Positions 25,676 to 33,412 of a stretch of 43,012 nt of DNA are shown in pieces. Location: contig QKDL01000069.1 in the NCBI GenBank assembly GCA_003252105.1, positions 1 through 43,012 on the forward strand. Direction: 5' to 3'. A model generated the notes under the pieces. It ran no database searches. It was not told the DNA's origin and saw only the letters and a program-made list of their open reading frames with translations. Made by a program: the position numbers and the translations under genes. Source of the DNA: Arcobacter sp. Its GTDB lineage: Bacteria; Campylobacterota; Campylobacteria; Campylobacterales; Arcobacteraceae. Positions within the stretch are counted from its first letter, which is position 1; every line of letters begins with the position of its first letter.

Positions 25676-27544
25676 TTAGTGATCGTGTGCATCACCAGCA
25701 TTGTTTGGAAGTCTGATTGCTTCAACAAGCTCTTGTACGTCTTGTGGTGGTTCTGGAGTCATTCTTGATACAACAAATGCCACGATTAAGTGTAAGATTG
25801 TACCAATTGTTCCAATACCAGTAGGAGCAATTCCTAAGAAATAATCATCTTTGCTTCCACCCATGAATACAAAGTAAATAATGTATCCGAAAGTAAAGAT
25901 TAGACCAGTTAAGATACCTGCAATTGCACCCTCTTTGTTCATTCTTTTATCAAATACCCCAAGGATAATTGTTGGGAAGAATGCTGCTGCTGCAAGTCCG
26001 AATGCGAAAGCAACAACTTGTGCAACGAAACCTGGAGGGTTAATTCCTAAGTAACCAGCGATACAAATCGCAACAACTGCTGAAACTCTAGCCCACATTA
26101 ACTCTGTTTTCTCATTTAATGAAGATTTACCAGTTTCTTTATCTTTAAAGATAACTTGTCCCATTAAGTCGTGAGAAATAGCTGATGCAATTACAAGTAA
26201 TAAACCTGCTGCTGTTGATAATGCTGCTGCAAGACCTCCAGCTGCAATAAATGCGATTACCCAGTTTGGTAAGTTTGCAATCTCAGGGTTTGCAAGTACC
26301 ATGATATCTCTATCAACATATAATTCATTTTCAATTTTACCACTATTTTTAGCAGGAACTGCATTAGTAGTTATTCTTTCACCATGTTCACCAGTTTTAG
26401 TTCCATCAAATGCTGGTTTACCAGTAAATGCTTTATCTGGACCATATTGGATTTTACCATCGCCATTTCTATCTGTCCATGCTAATAATCCACCATTTTC
26501 CCATGTTTTAAACCATGAACCATTGTTTGGAGTACCATCTGTGTGTTTTAATTCACCAGCAACAAATGCTTTATACTCAACATTTTGTACGTTTTTAATT
26601 AAGTTAACTCTTGAGAAAGCAGCAACTGATGAAATTGTTGTATACATAATTGCAATGAATACTAATGCCCAACCAGCTGAACTTCTAGCATCTTTAACAG
26701 TTGGAACTGTAAAGAATCTAACGATTACGTGAGGTAATCCAGCAGTACCAAGCATTAAAGCAGTAGTTAACATAAACATATTCCATAAGTTACCTGGCTC
26801 AGAGTAAGCTTTGAAACCTAAGTCAGTAACAGCAGTATCTAAAGCATGCAATAGATATGTACCTTCAGGAATCATTCTAACACCATCATCAAATGCAAAT
26901 GAAGTAGTTGAGAAAATACCTAATTGAGGTAAAAATGTCCCAGTAACTTGTAATGATAAGAAAATCGCAGGAATCATATATGCGAAAATCATAACAACAT
27001 ATTGTGCAACTTGAGTATAAGTAATACCTTTCATACCACCAAGTACAGAGTAGAAGAATACAATTGCCATACCAATAACAACACCTGTATTAACATCAAC
27101 TTGTAAGAATCTTGAGAATACGATACCAACCCCTCTCATTTGACCAGCAACATAAGTAAATGATACGAAGATAACAGCGATAACCGCAACAGTTCTTGCA
27201 GCATCAGAATAATATCTATCACCTACGAAGTCAGGTACTGTAAATTTACCAAATTTTCTTAAATAAGGAGCTAATAACATCGCAAGTAGAACATATCCAC
27301 CTGTCCAACCCATTAAATATGCACCACCATCAGAACCTTTAAATGAGATGATACCTGCTAATGAGATAAATGATGCAGCTGACATCCAGTCTGCAGCTGT
27401 AGCCATACCGTTTGCAACTGGGTGAACTCCACCACCTGCAACATAGAAATCTTTAGTAGATCCTGCTTTTGCCCATAATGCAATTCCAATGTAAATTGCG
27501 AAAGATACACCTACGAATAGGTAAATTAATGATTGTAATTCCAT
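25676..27544 (-). CDS. sodium:solute symporter of the DUF4212-linked type (acetate/carboxylate)
   Basis: A 622-residue SSS-family transporter, longer than the ActP copies because of a hydrophilic insert of about 100 residues (about 315-420, including WTDRNGDGKIQYGPDKAF, which looks like a calcium-type loop). Family blocks are KDFYVAGGGVHPVANGMATAADWMSAASF and [16 protein letters not shown] (each given here in outline). About 13 membrane segments. It follows a DUF4212 gene by 12 bp with an AGGAG site. This subfamily is annotated as acetate or other monocarboxylate permease; the substrate here is not proven. The C-terminus ends in a His-rich tail (GDAHDH). Confidence 0.93.
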   Translation of the reverse strand: MELQSLIYLFVGVSFAIYIGIALWAKAGSTKDFYVAGGGVHPVANGMATAADWMSAASFISLAGIISFKGSDGGAYLMGWTGGYVLLAMLLAPYLRKFGKFTVPDFVGDRYYSDAARTVAVIAVIFVSFTYVAGQMRGVGIVFSRFLQVDVNTGVVIGMAIVFFYSVLGGMKGITYTQVAQYVVMIFAYMIPAIFLSLQVTGTFLPQLGIFSTTSFAFDDGVRMIPEGTYLLHALDTAVTDLGFKAYSEPGNLWNMFMLTTALMLGTAGLPHVIVRFFTVPTVKDARSSAGWALVFIAIMYTTISSVAAFSRVNLIKNVQNVEYKAFVAGELKHTDGTPNNGSWFKTWENGGLLAWTDRNGDGKIQYGPDKAFTGKPAFDGTKTGEHGERITTNAVPAKNSGKIENELYVDRDIMVLANPEIANLPNWVIAFIAAGGLAAALSTAAGLLLVIASAISHDLMGQVIFKDKETGKSSLNEKTELMWARVSAVVAICIAGYLGINPPGFVAQVVAFAFGLAAAAFFPTIILGVFDKRMNKEGAIAGILTGLIFTFGYIIYFVFMGGSKDDYFLGIAPTGIGTIGTILHLIVAFVVSRMTPEPPQDVQELVEAIRLPNNAGDAHDH

Positions 27545-27556
27545 ACTTATATTCTC

Positions 27557-27811
27557 CTATTCATGTACGCCATATTTTTCGTCAATAGCTCCCATTTTTG
27601 CTACGTAAACAAAAATCAGAACAACGAATACATAAATTGCACCTTGTTGTGCAAACCAAAATCCTAACTTAACACCACTTATTTCTATTGAGTTAAGTTC
27701 ATTAATGAATAAAATTCCACAACCGAAAGAAACAACGAACCAAACAACTAATAATTTTAAAATAGTTGAGATATTCTCTTTCCAATAAGCTTGAGCTTTT
27801 TCTGGACTCAT
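27557..27811 (-). CDS. DUF4212 membrane partner of the third symporter
   Basis: An 84-residue inner-membrane protein with two helices (about residues 16-38 and 50-70), the DUF4212 counterpart of DUF485/YjcH. The N-terminal KAQAYWKENISTILKLL run and the central GCGILF turn are typical. It is the first gene of the operon with the long symporter and has an AAGGAG site. Two pairs of phased TAGCA repeats lie in the 178-bp gap between it and the response-regulator gene. Confidence 0.93.
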   Translation of the reverse strand: MSPEKAQAYWKENISTILKLLVVWFVVSFGCGILFINELNSIEISGVKLGFWFAQQGAIYVFVVLIFVYVAKMGAIDEKYGVHE

Positions 27812-27871
27812 AATCGTACTCCTTTTTAAGTTTTACCAAAAAGAAAAACTTTTTAGTAATTCAACATTGAA

Positions 27872-27906
27872 AGTATAATAGTGCTAGATAGCAAAAAGGT
27901 AGCAAT
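27872..27906 (-). promoter_or_regulatory. DUF4212-symporter promoter with phased repeats
   Basis: TAGCAAA (27889) and TAGCAAT (27900) are 11 bp apart. The nearer copy ends exactly 11 bp before TATACT (27872-27877, minus strand), the same distance as at pta and DUF294 copy 2. Confidence 0.65.
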
Positions 27907-27938
27907 GAAATTTTTTTTAGATAATTTTTTTTTTAACG

Positions 27939-27956
27939 TAGGATTAGTGTAGCAAA
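27939..27956 (-). promoter_or_regulatory. distal phased pair upstream of the DUF4212 gene
   Basis: TAGGATT (27939) and TAGCAAA (27950) are 11 bp apart and lie 50 bp upstream of the promoter pair, just behind the response-regulator stop. One copy is degenerate. A second operator is possible. Confidence 0.4.
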
Positions 27957-27989
27957 TAATTGATTGAGAGCCCAAAAAAAGGGAGAGGT

Positions 27990-28652
27990 TTAAACAGAAT
28001 AAAATCTGTCAATTTTATACCCTAAACCTCTGATATTTTTGATAAAATCCTCTTTTAATGCTTTTTTTAGTCTAGAAATTTCAGCTCTTATGGTAGGATT
28101 GTCTATATTTTCTCCTCCCCAGATATCAATTCTAAACCTTTCAAAATCTACAATCATATTAATATTTAGTGCTAATATATGTATTATTTCAAGTTGTTTT
28201 TTAGTAAGAGTTTGTGGTTCTCCATTAAAATACAAGGTTTGTTTATCTTTCGAATAAGAGTAGTTCTCCGAAAATCTTATATGTGATGTAGTACTTTGGT
28301 CTTTTTTAAGAATTTGATTTATTTTAATTCCTAACTCTTCTAAGTGAAAAGGTTTTTTCAAGTATTCTCTACATCCTAAATCATATGCTTTAGTTATATC
28401 TTCTATATCATTTAGTGCTGATATATAAATTGTAGGTATATAGATTTTTTTTCTATTTAATTCTTCTAATATTTCAAAGCCATCTTTTTTAGGTACATTT
28501 ATATCTAGAATTAAAAGATCAAAAGAGGTATTAACATTTTCAAGAACCTCTTCACCATCACTGTAACTTTCCACCATATGCCCAATACCTTTTAAATATT
28601 CGGTAATAGCATTATTTAGCATTAGTTCATCTTCAAGAAGCAGTATTTTCAT
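27990..28652 (-). CDS. OmpR-family response regulator
   Basis: A 220-residue two-component regulator. Receiver domain about 1-115: acidic pair E7-D8, phosphoacceptor D50 (LLILDINVPKKDG), S78 and K100 (KKPF). A winged-helix DNA-binding domain (about 130-218) ends in ISRLKKALKEDFIKNIRGLGYKI. It overlaps the kinase gene by 20 bp, so the pair is coupled. OmpR/PhoB-type proteins bind tandem direct repeats with an 11-bp period, and repeats of exactly that kind lie directly downstream of this gene and at four other places in the window. That it binds them is an inference. Confidence 0.95.
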   Translation of the reverse strand: MKILLLEDELMLNNAITEYLKGIGHMVESYSDGEEVLENVNTSFDLLILDINVPKKDGFEILEELNRKKIYIPTIYISALNDIEDITKAYDLGCREYLKKPFHLEELGIKINQILKKDQSTTSHIRFSENYSYSKDKQTLYFNGEPQTLTKKQLEIIHILALNINMIVDFERFRIDIWGGENIDNPTIRAEISRLKKALKEDFIKNIRGLGYKIDRFYSV

Positions 28653-30216
28653 TTATTTTAAACCTATAAGTGAATTTTGTGTCTTTTTCATTTGAGTTGA
28701 GGCTTATTATAACTAAATTTTTATCACAAATCTCTTTTACTATACGAAGACCTAAACCAAAACCACCTCGTGATGTATTTTCTCTATAAAAATCACCAAA
28801 TATTTTATCAGGATTTGTTATTTTATCAGAATTTGTTTGAACAAAAAACTCAACATATTCATCATCAAAATATGTAAGATTAATATATATTGGAGATCTA
28901 GCATGAGAATATTTTATTGCATTAGATATATTATTATCAACTATTCTTTGTAATTCTAATTTATTAAACTTAATATAAATATCTTCTTCAATATTAGCTA
29001 TAAAGTGTAGCTCATTTGAAACAGCAACCGTATAAAAAAATGACAATCTATCATTTAAAAATTCAGTAAAATTAATATACTCTTTAGGATACTCAACTCT
29101 ATCTTTTTTTATTAGATATGATAAATCATCGTAAATATATTGAATAATTTTTGTTCCACTATCAATATTTGATATATACTTATTACTTGGTGTATGCATT
29201 TTTAATAAATCTATATTTGTTCTAATAATAGAAAGAGGAGTATTGATTTCATGTACAGAGTTTTTTAAAAATTTTTTTTGTGAGTCAATTAACTCTTTTA
29301 ATTCTTTTGTTTGTTCTTCAACTTTTTCTTCAAGGTGTTTATTTAAACCTTCAAGCATTAAGGTTTTATCTTTAATACTATGCATTGCATCATAGGCATA
29401 ATTTGCAATAACTTTAAACTCTCCAAAGATTAATCTATTTTGATTTATTCTTGTATCGCTTTTTTGAGTTTCTTTGAAATATTTACCAATCTCTTTAACA
29501 TCATTTACAATTAATATAGTTGCATTTTTATAAATAAATATAGAATAAAGAACTAACATTATAGTTAATGAAAGAATTTGTAAAACATAGTTTGCAATCT
29601 TTTCATCATATTCATCTTTTTTCTTTTTAACTAATTCATCTATTTCATCTAAATATATACCTTTTCCAATAGTCCAATTCCAAGGTTTATAAGACAAGGC
29701 ATATGATATTTTAAGTGCATCATTTTTAAGTGCTGGTTTATACCAGATATATTTAACAAATCCCCCATCTTTTTTTTGAGAGATATTGATTAACTCTTTT
29801 ATTACTTGTTTACCTGAAGGGTCTGTAAACTCATACAAATTTTTTCCAATACTTTCAGCCTCTACAGGATAATAAAGTAAAGTACCATCAAATTTATATA
29901 TAAATATATAATCATCAACACTTTTATCATCCCTTATTTGTCCAATAGAGCTTAATAAATCTTTTTTTATCTCTTCTTCTGATTTTATATCTTTAAACTT
30001 ATTATGATAATACTCAATAAATTTTAGAGTATATTTTATATCTGCTTGGATTAATTCTTTTTGTTTTTGAGAATAATCTTCTTTTATAATTTTAATTTTC
30101 TCTTGAAACTCATCAAAGGTGTTTTCAATAATGATAAATGTAAAAGAGGAGGTTAAGATGATAATAAAAAATATACTATATAAAATTAAGTGATAGAGTG
30201 ATTTTGCTTTAATCAT
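28633..30216 (-). CDS. Cache-domain sensor histidine kinase
   Basis: A 527-residue membrane kinase. Two membrane helices (about 10-30 and 210-230) enclose a periplasmic single Cache domain with its usual markers YIFIYKFDGTLLYYPVE, IGKNLYEFTDPSGK and YKPWNWTIGKGIYLDEID. A coiled linker (about 280-312) leads to the H-box with H322 (NSVHEINTPLS), then the N-box (IVDNNISNAIKYSHA) and G-box (GGFGLGLRIVKEICDKN). Cache domains of this kind often bind small carboxylates in chemoreceptors and kinases, so acetate or a related acid is a sensible guess for the signal. It is followed by its response regulator with a 20-bp overlap, and sits beside a carboxylate symporter operon. Confidence 0.93.
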   Translation of the reverse strand: MIKAKSLYHLILYSIFFIIILTSSFTFIIIENTFDEFQEKIKIIKEDYSQKQKELIQADIKYTLKFIEYYHNKFKDIKSEEEIKKDLLSSIGQIRDDKSVDDYIFIYKFDGTLLYYPVEAESIGKNLYEFTDPSGKQVIKELINISQKKDGGFVKYIWYKPALKNDALKISYALSYKPWNWTIGKGIYLDEIDELVKKKKDEYDEKIANYVLQILSLTIMLVLYSIFIYKNATILIVNDVKEIGKYFKETQKSDTRINQNRLIFGEFKVIANYAYDAMHSIKDKTLMLEGLNKHLEEKVEEQTKELKELIDSQKKFLKNSVHEINTPLSIIRTNIDLLKMHTPSNKYISNIDSGTKIIQYIYDDLSYLIKKDRVEYPKEYINFTEFLNDRLSFFYTVAVSNELHFIANIEEDIYIKFNKLELQRIVDNNISNAIKYSHARSPIYINLTYFDDEYVEFFVQTNSDKITNPDKIFGDFYRENTSRGGFGLGLRIVKEICDKNLVIISLNSNEKDTKFTYRFKINENTAS

Positions 30217-30294
30217 ATAATTACCTTAAAAAATAATGAAAGAAAGAATAACTGAATTTTGATAAAATATCTATGAAAATGAAGAAAATGTAAG

Positions 30295-30371
30295 TGGCGC
30301 GGCTGACGAGACTCGAACTCGCGACCTCCTGCGTGACAGGCAGGCATTCTAACCAACTAAACTACAGCCGC
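30295..30371 (-). tRNA. tRNA-Asp(GUC)
   Basis: Full cloverleaf on the minus strand with acceptor GCGGCTG/CAGCCGC, anticodon stem CCTGC/GCAGG around CTGTCAC (anticodon GTC), T-arm GTTCGAGTC and encoded CCA. Last gene of the eight-tRNA array. Identical to 30596-30672. Confidence 0.97.
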
Positions 30372-30383
30372 ACACTTTCAAAA

Positions 30384-30459
30384 TGGTGGTCGATATAAGA
30401 CTCGAACTTATGACATCTACCTTGTAAGGGTAGCGCTCTACCAACTGAGCTAATCGACC
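30384..30459 (-). tRNA. tRNA-Val(UAC)
   Basis: Acceptor GGTCGAT/ATCGACC, anticodon loop CTTACAA (anticodon TAC) between CTACC and GGTAG, encoded CCA. Identical to the copy at 30794-30869. Confidence 0.97.
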
Positions 30460-30504
30460 ATTTAACAGTAAAAAATAATTGCTATATCTAAAAGGATATT
30501 AGCG

Positions 30505-30580
30505 TGGTGACCCGTGAAGGATTCGAACCTTCGGCCACCTCCTTAAAAGGGAGATGCTCTACCGGCTGAGCTAACGGGTC
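30505..30580 (-). tRNA. tRNA-Lys(UUU)
   Basis: Acceptor GACCCGT/ACGGGTC, anticodon TTT in the loop between CTCCC and GGAG, T-arm GGTTCGAATCC, encoded CCA. Substrate for the MnmA encoded in this window. Identical to 30987-31062. Confidence 0.97.
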
Positions 30581-30595
30581 ATTTTAAATAAAAAG

Positions 30596-30672
30596 TGGCG
30601 CGGCTGACGAGACTCGAACTCGCGACCTCCTGCGTGACAGGCAGGCATTCTAACCAACTAAACTACAGCCGC
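30596..30672 (-). tRNA. tRNA-Asp(GUC)
   Basis: Second, identical copy of the Asp tRNA, with encoded CCA; flanking spacers differ from those of the other copy. Confidence 0.97.
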
Positions 30673-30680
30673 ACCTTTAA

Positions 30681-30755
30681 TGGTGACCCCTAGGAGACTC
30701 GAACTCCTGTGGCATGGATGAAAACCATGAATCCTAACCGCTAGATGAAGGGGCC
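30681..30755 (-). tRNA. tRNA-Glu(UUC)
   Basis: Acceptor GGCCCCT/AGGGGTC, anticodon TTC in the loop TTTTCAT between CATGG and CCATG, encoded CCA, 75 nt. Identical to 30889-30963. Confidence 0.97.
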
Positions 30756-30793
30756 ATTAAATTTTGTAGTAAGTGGGTGTTCAATTAAGAACA

Positions 30794-30869
30794 TGGTGGT
30801 CGATATAAGACTCGAACTTATGACATCTACCTTGTAAGGGTAGCGCTCTACCAACTGAGCTAATCGACC
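30794..30869 (-). tRNA. tRNA-Val(UAC)
   Basis: Second, identical copy of the Val tRNA with anticodon TAC and encoded CCA. Confidence 0.97.
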
Positions 30870-30888
30870 AAAATATATATTTAAAAAT

Positions 30889-30963
30889 TGGTGACCCCTA
30901 GGAGACTCGAACTCCTGTGGCATGGATGAAAACCATGAATCCTAACCGCTAGATGAAGGGGCC
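30889..30963 (-). tRNA. tRNA-Glu(UUC)
   Basis: Second, identical copy of the Glu tRNA with anticodon TTC and encoded CCA. Confidence 0.97.
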
Positions 30964-30986
30964 AATTATTAAATATATCATTTTTA

Positions 30987-31062
30987 TGGTGACCCGTGAA
31001 GGATTCGAACCTTCGGCCACCTCCTTAAAAGGGAGATGCTCTACCGGCTGAGCTAACGGGTC
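30987..31062 (-). tRNA. tRNA-Lys(UUU)
   Basis: Second, identical copy of the Lys tRNA and the first gene of the array in the direction of transcription, 40 bp after the -10 box of the promoter. Confidence 0.97.
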
Positions 31063-31102
31063 ATTTCATTTTTAGAAGTAGTTCTTCTTAAAATGGAGTG
31101 GA

Positions 31103-31131
31103 ATTATAGTGAATTTTGAACTATTTGTCAA
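31103..31131 (-). promoter_or_regulatory. consensus sigma-70 promoter of the tRNA array
   Basis: TTGACA (31126-31131) and TATAAT (31103-31108) on the minus strand are separated by 17 bp, a full consensus match and unusual here because this group mostly lacks a conserved -35. The -35 hexamer lies in the last codons of pncC, and the stop codon (31121-31123) lies in the spacer. Confidence 0.9.
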
Positions 31132-31627
31132 GGGTTTTTTGGAAAAAATTGAAAACTTTTTTCAAAGAGGTTTTTGCAGCTTGTATTTGCACCTCTTTTC
31201 TATCCCCTTTAAACAAAAATATTTCTATATTTTTGTCTATATTTTTACCAGATATTCCAATCACAACTGTCCCAACTGGTTTGTTTTTTACTCCACCATT
31301 TGGACCAGCAATTCCACTAATAGCAATTGCAAAATCTGCATCAAATTTTTTTAGTACCCCATCAAGCATCTCACTTACTACTTGGATACTTACTGCTCCA
31401 TATTTTTCTAAGGTATCTAGTTTAACACCTAACTCTTGATTTTTAATCTTATTAGAGTAGGTAACTATTGAACCATTAAATATATCAGATGAACCAGAGA
31501 TTTCAGTTATCATAGAAGCAACTAAACCTCCAGTACAACTCTCTGCAGTTGTTATACTTTTATTATGTGTTCTTAATAGATTTTGAAACTCAATCATATT
31601 GTTTTCATTAAAGATATTGTCATACAT
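31121..31627 (-). CDS. pncC: CinA C-terminal-type nicotinamide-nucleotide amidohydrolase
   Basis: Deamidates nicotinamide mononucleotide to nicotinate mononucleotide in NAD recycling. The 168-residue protein consists of the CinA C-terminal domain only. Signatures: TTAESCTGGLVASMITEISGSS with the active-site serine, GSIVTYSNKIKNQELGV, and the IAISGIAGPNGG loop followed by KPVGTVVIGI. Enzymes with this single domain are named PncC or CinA family. Its 3' end carries the promoter of the tRNA array. Confidence 0.92.
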   Translation of the reverse strand: MYDNIFNENNMIEFQNLLRTHNKSITTAESCTGGLVASMITEISGSSDIFNGSIVTYSNKIKNQELGVKLDTLEKYGAVSIQVVSEMLDGVLKKFDADFAIAISGIAGPNGGVKNKPVGTVVIGISGKNIDKNIEIFLFKGDRKEVQIQAAKTSLKKVFNFFQKTLDK

Positions 31628-31683
31628 ATATTAAGAACCTTTATGTATGGGAAAATCCCATACATTAATTTAAATGATTTATA

Positions 31684-33033
31684 TTAATCAGTTAATTCAC
31701 TTAAGAATTTTTCTTCATCAAATTTAAGATTTAAGTATTCTGCAACGATTTTTATATCTCTTTCTGCATTACCTAAACATGAAGTTGCACCTGGGCTTGG
31801 AGTCATATTGAATAAAATTCCATCCCCTGGGTTAATAGAAGCTTCACCAAGCATAAGTTTTTGTTCCTCTTTGTTTAGAACTTGAGGTCTAACTCCACCA
31901 AATCCTTTTGCATACTCTATATCATCAGTGCTTAATGATGGAACAATTTTTCTTGCATCTTTTACAAATAGACCTTTATTGATTCCTGGAACTTCAAATA
32001 AGAAGTTTTTAAATACATAGTTTCTGATCTCACTATCTTTGATTAAATCCCAGAAGATTTTTAAGATATTACCATCAAAATTCATTGTTTTTAAACATTG
32101 GAAAAATGATTTACCACCTTTATATCTTTCAAGAACTAAAAGTGCAAGTGCAGTAGGACCAAATCTTGTTTTTCCGTCACAAAGGATATCTGGATCTCCA
32201 TGAAGTGCAGCAAATGGAAGTTTTGGATTTTGAACCATATATACTTTACCATTTAGGTATTCACCATTTGTAATATAAAATGATCCAGCCATAGATAAAG
32301 AACCCATATGTTTTCCATAACCCATTTTGTGAGCTAAGAATAATGAGTGAGCACCAGCGTTTACAACAACGAAATTAGCTGTAAATACAGAACCACTTGT
32401 AGTAGTTAATTTATATTTATCACCAATTTTTTCAATCTCTTCAACTTCAGCGTTAAAGAAAATATCAGTAGTTACACCTTCTTCCTCTTGTGCAGCTTTT
32501 GCTAACTCTTTTGTCATTGCTCCAAAGTCAACTGTAGTATACTCACTTTGTGTACCCATTGCTAAAATTGGTTCAGGTCTATCTTTTGTCTGCTCTTTAT
32601 CAGCATAAACTAATTTTGGTTCTAATTCTCTAAGTTTTTCTTTGTCCCATAACTCTAAATAAGGGAAAAGTTCTTTAAACTCTTCGTATCTATTTTTGAT
32701 AAACTCAACCTCTTTTTCACCAACACCAAGAGCCATTTTTTGATGAGCAAACATGATTTTATCTTGTAACCCTCTCATTAGGTTAAACTTTTCAATCATT
32801 TTTGCTGTTCTTTTTGTAATCTTAGCTTTTTCAAGTGTATAGTTTGTTTCAATATCTCCAACGTGAATAGTTTGAGAGTTACTTGTCCCTTTTGAGTTAA
32901 GAGTTGCTAAATCCTCATATTTTTCAAGCATACAGATGCTTTTAGCATCAGTATATCTCGCTAATTCATAAAAAAGTGCGGCACCAGAAATCCCACCACC
33001 TACAATTACTACCTCATAGTGTTTTGTATCCAT
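31684..33033 (-). CDS. mqo: FAD-dependent malate:quinone oxidoreductase
   Basis: Oxidises malate to oxaloacetate and passes electrons to the quinone pool at the inner face of the membrane. The Rossmann FAD loop VVIVGGGISGAALFYELARY lies at residues about 8-27, ADP-ribose contacts near MLEKYEDLATLNSKGTSNSQT, and the C-terminal FAD part includes NMTPSPGATSCLGNAERD. I chose ATG 33033 (449 residues) for its AGGAAAG site and for the N-terminus next to the FAD loop; a frame 17 codons longer has no such site. The protein matches the form of Mqo common in this class, which often lacks NAD-linked malate dehydrogenase. Related 2-hydroxyacid oxidases are an alternative. Confidence 0.85.
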   Translation of the reverse strand: MDTKHYEVVIVGGGISGAALFYELARYTDAKSICMLEKYEDLATLNSKGTSNSQTIHVGDIETNYTLEKAKITKRTAKMIEKFNLMRGLQDKIMFAHQKMALGVGEKEVEFIKNRYEEFKELFPYLELWDKEKLRELEPKLVYADKEQTKDRPEPILAMGTQSEYTTVDFGAMTKELAKAAQEEEGVTTDIFFNAEVEEIEKIGDKYKLTTTSGSVFTANFVVVNAGAHSLFLAHKMGYGKHMGSLSMAGSFYITNGEYLNGKVYMVQNPKLPFAALHGDPDILCDGKTRFGPTALALLVLERYKGGKSFFQCLKTMNFDGNILKIFWDLIKDSEIRNYVFKNFLFEVPGINKGLFVKDARKIVPSLSTDDIEYAKGFGGVRPQVLNKEEQKLMLGEASINPGDGILFNMTPSPGATSCLGNAERDIKIVAEYLNLKFDEEKFLSELTD

Positions 33034-33412
33034 ATTGTAACTTTCCTGTATTATAGTTTTTAATTTTAGTAAAGATTTTACCATATAAATGATAAGTTTA
33101 TTAAAAAGATTATAATTCTTTTTAATCTTTATAACAAAGTATGTTTAATAGTAACATTTTATATATTTATCTTCAAAATTTTACGTGCGCAACTTGTGTA
33201 CAATGGAAACAAATAAAAGGTTTCAACTGCTTAGTAACTGTGTATTTTGTACTAAAGTTATACAAAATTAATAAAAAAAATCTAAAAAAACTACTTAGAT
33301 TAAATTAACTAAACTTTAGATATAATCTCCGATTTACAGATAATTGAAACCTTTGAATAAATATATATTATTTAGAGGTTTCAATTACAATATTTTATTA
33401 AGGTACATGAAA
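33034..33412. other. long gap between mqo and ileS
   Basis: No coding region is supported. It holds the upstream region of mqo, an AAGGTTTCAA motif at 33217-33226, a TATAAT box at 33321-33326 and a long hairpin at 33341-33387. An in-frame extension of ileS to 33344 runs through the hairpin and looks like leader, not protein. Confidence 0.6.
33321..33387 (+). promoter_or_regulatory. ileS promoter and structured leader
   Basis: TATAAT (33321-33326) is the likely -10. Transcription from about 33333 would place a perfect 12-bp stem, TAATTGAAACCT (33341-33352) with AGGTTTCAATTA (33376-33387), in the leader. A second stem (TAAATA with TATTTA) fits inside its loop. The AAGG ribosome site follows at 33400. 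T-box leaders are not known in this class and none of their conserved parts is seen. Confidence 0.5.

Noticed and set aside
11049..30216. The acetate locus as a horizontally acquired island
   Set aside because: Base composition and codon use look like the neighbours, and no integrase, transposase or flanking repeats are seen; duplication within the lineage is enough.
30741..30923. An open frame of 60 codons inside the tRNA cluster
   Set aside because: It runs through tRNA-Val and tRNA-Glu genes and has no ribosome site; it is chance.
30295..31062. Regularly repeated 76-bp units as a CRISPR array
   Set aside because: Each unit folds as a tRNA with a clear anticodon and encoded CCA, and four different tRNAs alternate.
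33050..33055. TATAAT directly upstream of mqo as its -10 box
   Set aside because: Transcription would begin inside the ribosome binding site; in such AT-rich DNA the match is likely chance. The same holds for TATAAT at 2567-2572 before lepA.
33321..33412. A T-box riboswitch before ileS
   Set aside because: None of the conserved T-box parts is visible and the class is not known to use them; only a plain hairpin is supported.
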